DNA of 20,077 nt from Burkholderiales bacterium (lineage in GTDB: Bacteria > Pseudomonadota > Gammaproteobacteria > Burkholderiales > Burkholderiaceae_C). The notes under the pieces were generated by a model. It made no database searches and had not been told where the DNA came from. It saw nothing but the letters and a program-made list of their open reading frames with translations. Positions 16,897 through 20,077 of this stretch are shown in pieces (positions within the stretch are counted from its first letter, which is position 1; each line of letters begins with the position of its first letter). The stretch is taken from NCBI GenBank assembly GCA_947450745.1, contig CANFYD010000007.1, positions 1 to 20,077 on the forward strand, read 5' to 3'. Position numbers and translations under genes: made by a program.

Positions 16897-17607
16897 TCAA
16901 TGCTTGGCCGACTGCTGCGCCTGCTCCAGGTTCTTGCGCAGGATGCGGGCCCAGCGCGCCGCAATCTGCTCTGCTTCCGCCGCATTCATTACGCTGTTGC
17001 TGAGGGTCAATTGGCCGGTATTGCGGGCCTCGCGTCGGTCCACCAAACGCGCCAGCACCGCACCGGACTCGGCATCGAACAGCTCCGCCACCAAGGTCAT
17101 TTCGCCGGCCGACAGCGTGTAGGTGCGGGTTCGCCCGGCGCTCATCGTGTCGGGCGCGTTCACATACAAATTGATCACCCCAACCTTGACGCGCAGCACA
17201 TCCGGTGCCGTGGCTTGTGCGGCATCCGTCACCAATTGGTAGCCGCTGCCGGCCTGCAACTCGCGCGCGAATTCATCGTGAACGATGCGGGCCACACCCG
17301 CCCGAATGTGCTCCCGCTCTTCGGTACTCAGCTTGAATCGGCTGGCGCTTCGGGTCGGGTTCCAGGCCGGATCGAACGACACCTCGACCGGGTCCAGCTG
17401 GATACGCTTGTAGCCCGCCAGCGGCGCGCCGGGCCGCATGTAAGCCAGGTCCAAGCCCTTGATGCGGGTCTTTTGCAGGCCATCATGGCTGAGCGACTCT
17501 TCCAGTGGCGTGCTGGCAGCGCGGCTGCTGAACGGGGCCAAGGCCATCAACAAGCTGGCCGCCAAAGCGAGGACAAAAGCAGGTGGGATCAGACGGAAAA
17601 CAGTCAT
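16897..17607 (-). CDS. DUF3313-like secreted protein
   Basis: A 236-residue exported protein resembling the DUF3313 family of unknown function, usually lipoproteins. Residues 1-31 form a signal peptide (LIPPAFVLALAASLLMALA core, cleavage near SRAA). There is no lipobox cysteine, so it is probably soluble in the periplasm. The mature start has SHDGLQKTRIKGLDLAYMRPGAPLAGYKRIQLDPVEVSFDP, the most family-like stretch, and a central region (VLRVKVGVINLYVNAP) with beta-strand character. AAGGAG lies 7 nt before the ATG at 17607. The exonuclease-like gene ends 50 nt upstream, so the two may be cotranscribed, but no functional link is evident. The family call comes from memory of the motif, not a search. 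Confidence 0.8.
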   Translation of the reverse strand: MTVFRLIPPAFVLALAASLLMALAPFSSRAASTPLEESLSHDGLQKTRIKGLDLAYMRPGAPLAGYKRIQLDPVEVSFDPAWNPTRSASRFKLSTEEREHIRAGVARIVHDEFARELQAGSGYQLVTDAAQATAPDVLRVKVGVINLYVNAPDTMSAGRTRTYTLSAGEMTLVAELFDAESGAVLARLVDRREARNTGQLTLSNSVMNAAEAEQIAARWARILRKNLEQAQQSAKH

Positions 17608-17656
17608 TTCGGTCTCCTTGTTGCGAGGTCTCCAGTGTGGACGCGATCACGACGCC

Positions 17657-18916
17657 TCAATCCGCCTGCGCCAAATGGGCAATCAGGCCCGGCGTCACTG
17701 CCTGCACGATGGCGCTGACGTCACCGGCGCGTATCGCCTTGAAATCACTCACCGCCTCGGTCAGCTCCATCGGCGCCTTGGCCGTCAGCAGCTGCAAATC
17801 CTCCGCCAAGCTGCGCATGAAAGCCTCGTCGCTCGGGGCCTCGGCCAGCAAGGCTTGCAAGTCGGCCATCGCATCGGCCCGTGCGCTGATCTGCGCGGCG
17901 TCAGCGGCCGGCGTGGTGTCCAGCCTGACCTTTTCTATCCACACGCGGTCGCCCCCCAAGGCCGCCGCTTGCGCCAGGATTTCTTCTCGCAGCTGCGCCT
18001 CCAGCCCGAACAACACGCCGTGCGCCGCCGTCCGCCCGCTGATGCTGACGCGCAAGGCCAGCGGATGCGTCGTGCCCGTTTGAGCCTGCAGCAGCGCATC
18101 CAGCGCCGCGCCGGCCCGCTGGATGACGGCCGGCAGATCGTCGGCAGCGTTGGCGTCCACCACCAGCAGCTCCCAGCGCAGCACATCCACAATCAGCCGC
18201 TCCGCCGCCGTGATGCCGGTGCTATCCGCCGTCACCAACATCGCGCCACGCGGGCCGGCCTCGCGGATATGCCGACCCTGCAGGTTGCCAGGAAACACCA
18301 CCCAGGGCGCGCGGCTGAGAATTGCATGCTCGTGCACATGGCCCAGCGCCCAATAGTCATAGCCCTTGGCCTGCAGCTCGGCCAGCGTGCAGGGCGCGTA
18401 ACGGCCATGCGCGGCATAGCCTTCTAGCGCCGTATGCAACACGCCGATGTTGAGCCAGCCCGGCAGCGCATCCGGGTAGCCCACCGCCAGGTTTTCTGTC
18501 GTCGCCGCGTCCTTGAAACTGCGCCCATGCAGCGCTACCCGCAACGCCTCCAGCTTGTGCGTGACCGGCTTTTTGGTGTCGAACACATGCACATTGGCCG
18601 GCAGCGTCAGCCGGCGTGTCATCTCGCTTTCGGCGTCGTGGTTGCCGTAAAGCAAAAAGACCGGAATGCCCGCCTTGTGCGAGCGCCCCATCTCGCGCAC
18701 AAAAAAGTGGCCGGTGTTGAAGTCGCGCCAATTGCCGTCGTACAAATCCCCGGCAATCACCATGAAATCCACCGCCTCGTCGATCGCCACATCGATCAGC
18801 CGCGAGAACGCATCCCGGCTCGCCGTGCGCAGCGCCTGCACCGGCGCATTCTGATAAGACGCCAGCCCGATCAACGGGCTGTCGAGATGGATGTCCGCAG
18901 CGTGAATGAATTTCAT
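17657..18916 (-). CDS. SbcD/YhaO-like metallophosphoesterase (DNA repair exonuclease family)
   Basis: A 419-residue calcineurin-like phosphoesterase of the SbcD/Mre11 type. All metal-binding motifs are present: D8 and H10 in ADIHLD, D57 in AGDLYD, GNHD (91-94), H161 in VLHT, and H193/H195 in GHVHEH. The C-terminal 200 residues are the helical capping region seen in YhaO-type proteins. Such nucleases normally work with a large SbcC/Rad50- or YhaN-type ATPase encoded next door. Here the next gene downstream encodes a DUF3313-like protein, and upstream is non-coding or accessory sequence, so no partner is in the window. The start ATG at 18916 has a weak ribosome site. Involvement in DNA end processing is inferred from the family. 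Confidence 0.9.
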   Translation of the reverse strand: MKFIHAADIHLDSPLIGLASYQNAPVQALRTASRDAFSRLIDVAIDEAVDFMVIAGDLYDGNWRDFNTGHFFVREMGRSHKAGIPVFLLYGNHDAESEMTRRLTLPANVHVFDTKKPVTHKLEALRVALHGRSFKDAATTENLAVGYPDALPGWLNIGVLHTALEGYAAHGRYAPCTLAELQAKGYDYWALGHVHEHAILSRAPWVVFPGNLQGRHIREAGPRGAMLVTADSTGITAAERLIVDVLRWELLVVDANAADDLPAVIQRAGAALDALLQAQTGTTHPLALRVSISGRTAAHGVLFGLEAQLREEILAQAAALGGDRVWIEKVRLDTTPAADAAQISARADAMADLQALLAEAPSDEAFMRSLAEDLQLLTAKAPMELTEAVSDFKAIRAGDVSAIVQAVTPGLIAHLAQAD

Positions 18917-19243
18917 GGGGTGATTATTGCGTTTGGGTTGCGGGTGCCCTAGCTGGCGTACAACTCGCGGGCGGCAACGGGGCTGTCGTGCAAGGAGCTG
19001 ATCCGCTCTTGCACTGGGTCGATTGACTTGGCCGGCTGCAGAGGCGGCAAGTCAGACTCGGTCATGGCCGTCGGAGCAATGATCGGCAGGCTTGACTCGT
19101 TTCAGTCCTGTCAACGTGCCCGCAGCAGTTTTCAACATGCTGCCCACTCCATCAACCAACGCCTGCCATGAACGGGTTAGCGCTAGGCTGGTCTGAAGCA
19201 CCGCAAGGCTAAACTTTTCGACGCTGCCTTTCGCGATTCTTCA
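18917..19243. other. Intergenic region without supported genes
   Basis: Between the exonuclease-like gene and the AT-rich palindrome I see no convincing gene. A 38-codon minus-strand frame (19065-18949, MTESDLPPLQPAKS onward) ends just upstream of the exonuclease start but lacks a ribosome site. It may be a leader peptide, gene debris or chance. GC drops noticeably after about 19100. Confidence 0.4.
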
Positions 19244-19266
19244 GTACTGTTTTAAAAAAACAGTAC
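19244..19266. promoter_or_regulatory. Perfect AT-rich palindrome resembling a LexA site with one extra base
   Basis: Arms GTACTGTTTT (19244-19253) and AAAACAGTAC (19257-19266) are perfect inverted repeats around AAA. The outer part mimics the LexA box CTGT-N8-ACAG, but the spacing here is N9. It could be a degenerate SOS site, another repressor's operator, or a transcript hairpin. Confidence 0.55.
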
Positions 19267-19326
19267 ATAGACCAAAAAGCTAGACTTCAAGCCAAGCTCC
19301 ATCCGATAGGCCACTCGTTGTTACAC

Positions 19327-19364
19327 AGCACCGCAAGGTGCTACGCCGCAAAACTGCGCCCTAC
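19327..19364. repeat. Tandem small hairpins, possible REP-like unit
   Basis: AGCACC-GCAA-GGTGCT (19327-19342) is a 6-bp stem with a GCAA tetraloop. It is followed by CGCA-AAAC-TGCG and then GCCCTAC. Read on the minus strand this begins GTAGGGCGCA and then folds, a REP-like head and palindrome. GCACCGCAAGG also recurs near 19198. No repeat family is assigned. Confidence 0.35.
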
Positions 19365-19381
19365 AAAATAGTTGTGTCTCC

Positions 19382-19768
19382 ATGAAGTCACTTCCCGCTT
19401 TTGCCATCGATTTTTCAATTTCACAGGTGCAGGCACAAGGCGCAGAGCCTATGCCATGTGTGGATTCGGCGAACACCATTGTGAAGAATATTTGCTTGAG
19501 CAAATCGGTCGAGGCACTAGACAAGGACATTTCCGCTCAGGTCAATCGCTTCGCCGCGATCTTGCATAAGCAAGACACGCAAGACCCAGTAATTAGACTT
19601 GCGCCAGCCTTTGCATCGGCGCAAGCGAAGTGGCAGCAATTCCGAGAGGCCGAATGCAACTTCAGAAGCCTCTCATACGGTAGTGGCACAGGCGCTCCAG
19701 CGGAGTGGTCCTTCTGCAAAATAGAGCACGGCCGATTGCGCTTGGACTACCTCAAGGGATTGCTATGA
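19382..19768 (+). CDS. LprI-like small protein (lysozyme-inhibitor LprI / DUF1311 family)
   Basis: A 128-residue protein with the four-cysteine layout of LprI-like domains: C26, C38, C92 and C112. It also has the typical ICLSKSVEALDKDIS segment, W84QQFREAEC and the closing CKIEHGRLRLDYL. Family members are usually periplasmic; the best-known proposed role is inhibition of lysozyme. This copy lacks a convincing signal peptide: residues 1-20 (MKSLPAFAIDFSISQVQAQG) have no hydrophobic core. The N-terminus may therefore be frameshifted or mutated, or the gene decayed. No good ribosome site precedes 19382. The base composition is clearly less GC-rich than the rest of the window, and the gene abuts a transposase remnant, both pointing to acquired DNA. 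Confidence 0.65.
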   Translation: MKSLPAFAIDFSISQVQAQGAEPMPCVDSANTIVKNICLSKSVEALDKDISAQVNRFAAILHKQDTQDPVIRLAPAFASAQAKWQQFREAECNFRSLSYGSGTGAPAEWSFCKIEHGRLRLDYLKGLL

Positions 19769-19802
19769 ATACAAACTAAAAAAGGGGCAGGTCGCAAATC
19801 TA

Positions 19803-20030
19803 GTGGAGCGCTTCAACGACGGAGTCAGCGAGGTAGTAAACCAAATGCGCTTCACCTCAGCAGCAGAGTTGAAGGCCATGCTCGACAACTGTTTGAGGAC
19901 ATGCAAGCAACTGATTCCTCCGCGTTGGCTCAATCACTTGCCGCCTAGTCAAGCGCTGAAGAAATGGCAAGCTGAGAAACCTGACTTGTTTGTAAAGCGG
20001 GTTGATAGCCAGCCGGGACTTGACAACTAG
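19803..20030 (+). pseudogene. C-terminal remnant of an IS481-type transposase
   Basis: About 75 residues match the end of an integrase-core (DDE) transposase of the IS481 type. VERFNDGVSEVVNQMRF is the region around the last catalytic Glu of the core, followed by LIPPRWLNHLPPSQALKKWQAEKP and FVKRV near the C-terminus. The rest of the transposase (helix-turn-helix, DDE first and second Asp) is absent: upstream lies the LprI-like gene, whose stop is only 34 nt away. The frame opens at a GTG that is simply the codon before the conserved ERFN, so this is a truncated relic with no real start. No inverted terminal repeat could be recognised before the window ends. Confidence 0.8.
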
Positions 20031-20077
20031 TCGATCATTTTCGTGATGGTGTCCCGCATGCTTCCGTCCGCCCAGAG

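Noticed and set aside
18949..19065. A 38-codon minus-strand gene ahead of the exonuclease
   Set aside because: No ribosome binding site, no recognised motif, and a short length easily reached by chance; kept only as a note in the intergenic entry.
19160..19220. Integron attC site suggested by GGTTAGC and GCTAAAC
   Set aside because: The inverted cores are short and imperfect, the arms between them do not pair, and no integrase or second attC site is seen.
19244..19266. Calling the AT-rich palindrome a true LexA box
   Set aside because: The spacing between CTGT and ACAG is 9, not 8, and no SOS gene starts immediately next to it.

Overview
The window looks like chromosomal DNA of a high-GC betaproteobacterium, most likely a Burkholderiales member near the Rubrivivax/Leptothrix/Roseateles group. 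The grounds are the GC-rich codon use, a PEP-CTERM protein, a 1,600-residue NAD-glutamate dehydrogenase and the style of the ABC sugar operon. The genus is inference. No rRNA, tRNA or CRISPR array was seen.

Positions 1-9074 (all minus strand) hold a compact beta-glucan catabolic locus. In transcription order it runs: LacI-type repressor (9074-8016), a promoter with a perfect operator palindrome (7923-7880), sugar-binding protein (7803-6508), two ABC permeases (6460-5513, 5496-4672), GH1 beta-glucosidase (4622-3261), ABC ATPase (3198-2134), GH16 beta-1,3-glucanase (2137-1184) and GH17 beta-1,3-glucanase (1064-51). The likely job is import of beta-1,3-glucan (laminarin-type) oligosaccharides and breakdown to glucose. 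GH16 and GH17 both lack a visible signal peptide, so the endo-acting steps appear to occur in the cytoplasm after uptake, which is unusual. A sigma-70-type promoter (TTGACA, 17-nt spacer, TACATT) abuts the LacI-type palindrome TGAAAGCGCTTTCA, giving a simple negative-control model.

Positions 9179-14994 (minus) hold a large NAD-dependent glutamate dehydrogenase followed by a Crp/Fnr-type regulator. Between them lies a 118-bp element bounded by inverted GTAG-headed palindromes, resembling a REPIN. An FNR-like box sits upstream of the regulator.

Positions 14995-16543 contain a divergent control region and a plus-strand GDSL esterase with signal peptide and PEP-CTERM sorting tail. It is preceded by a candidate sigma-54 promoter and a widely spaced inverted repeat, and followed by a good terminator. 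The PEP-CTERM tail is extended by a Ser-Asn microsatellite.

Positions 16571-18916 (minus) carry a small unknown protein, a secreted DUF3313-like protein and an SbcD/YhaO-like metallophosphoesterase without its usual ATPase partner. From 18917 to the end the sequence becomes less GC-rich and more repetitive. It holds an AT-rich palindrome resembling a mis-spaced LexA box, tandem hairpins, an LprI-like small protein and the C-terminal remnant of an IS481-type transposase. This end looks like an accessory or decayed mobile region.
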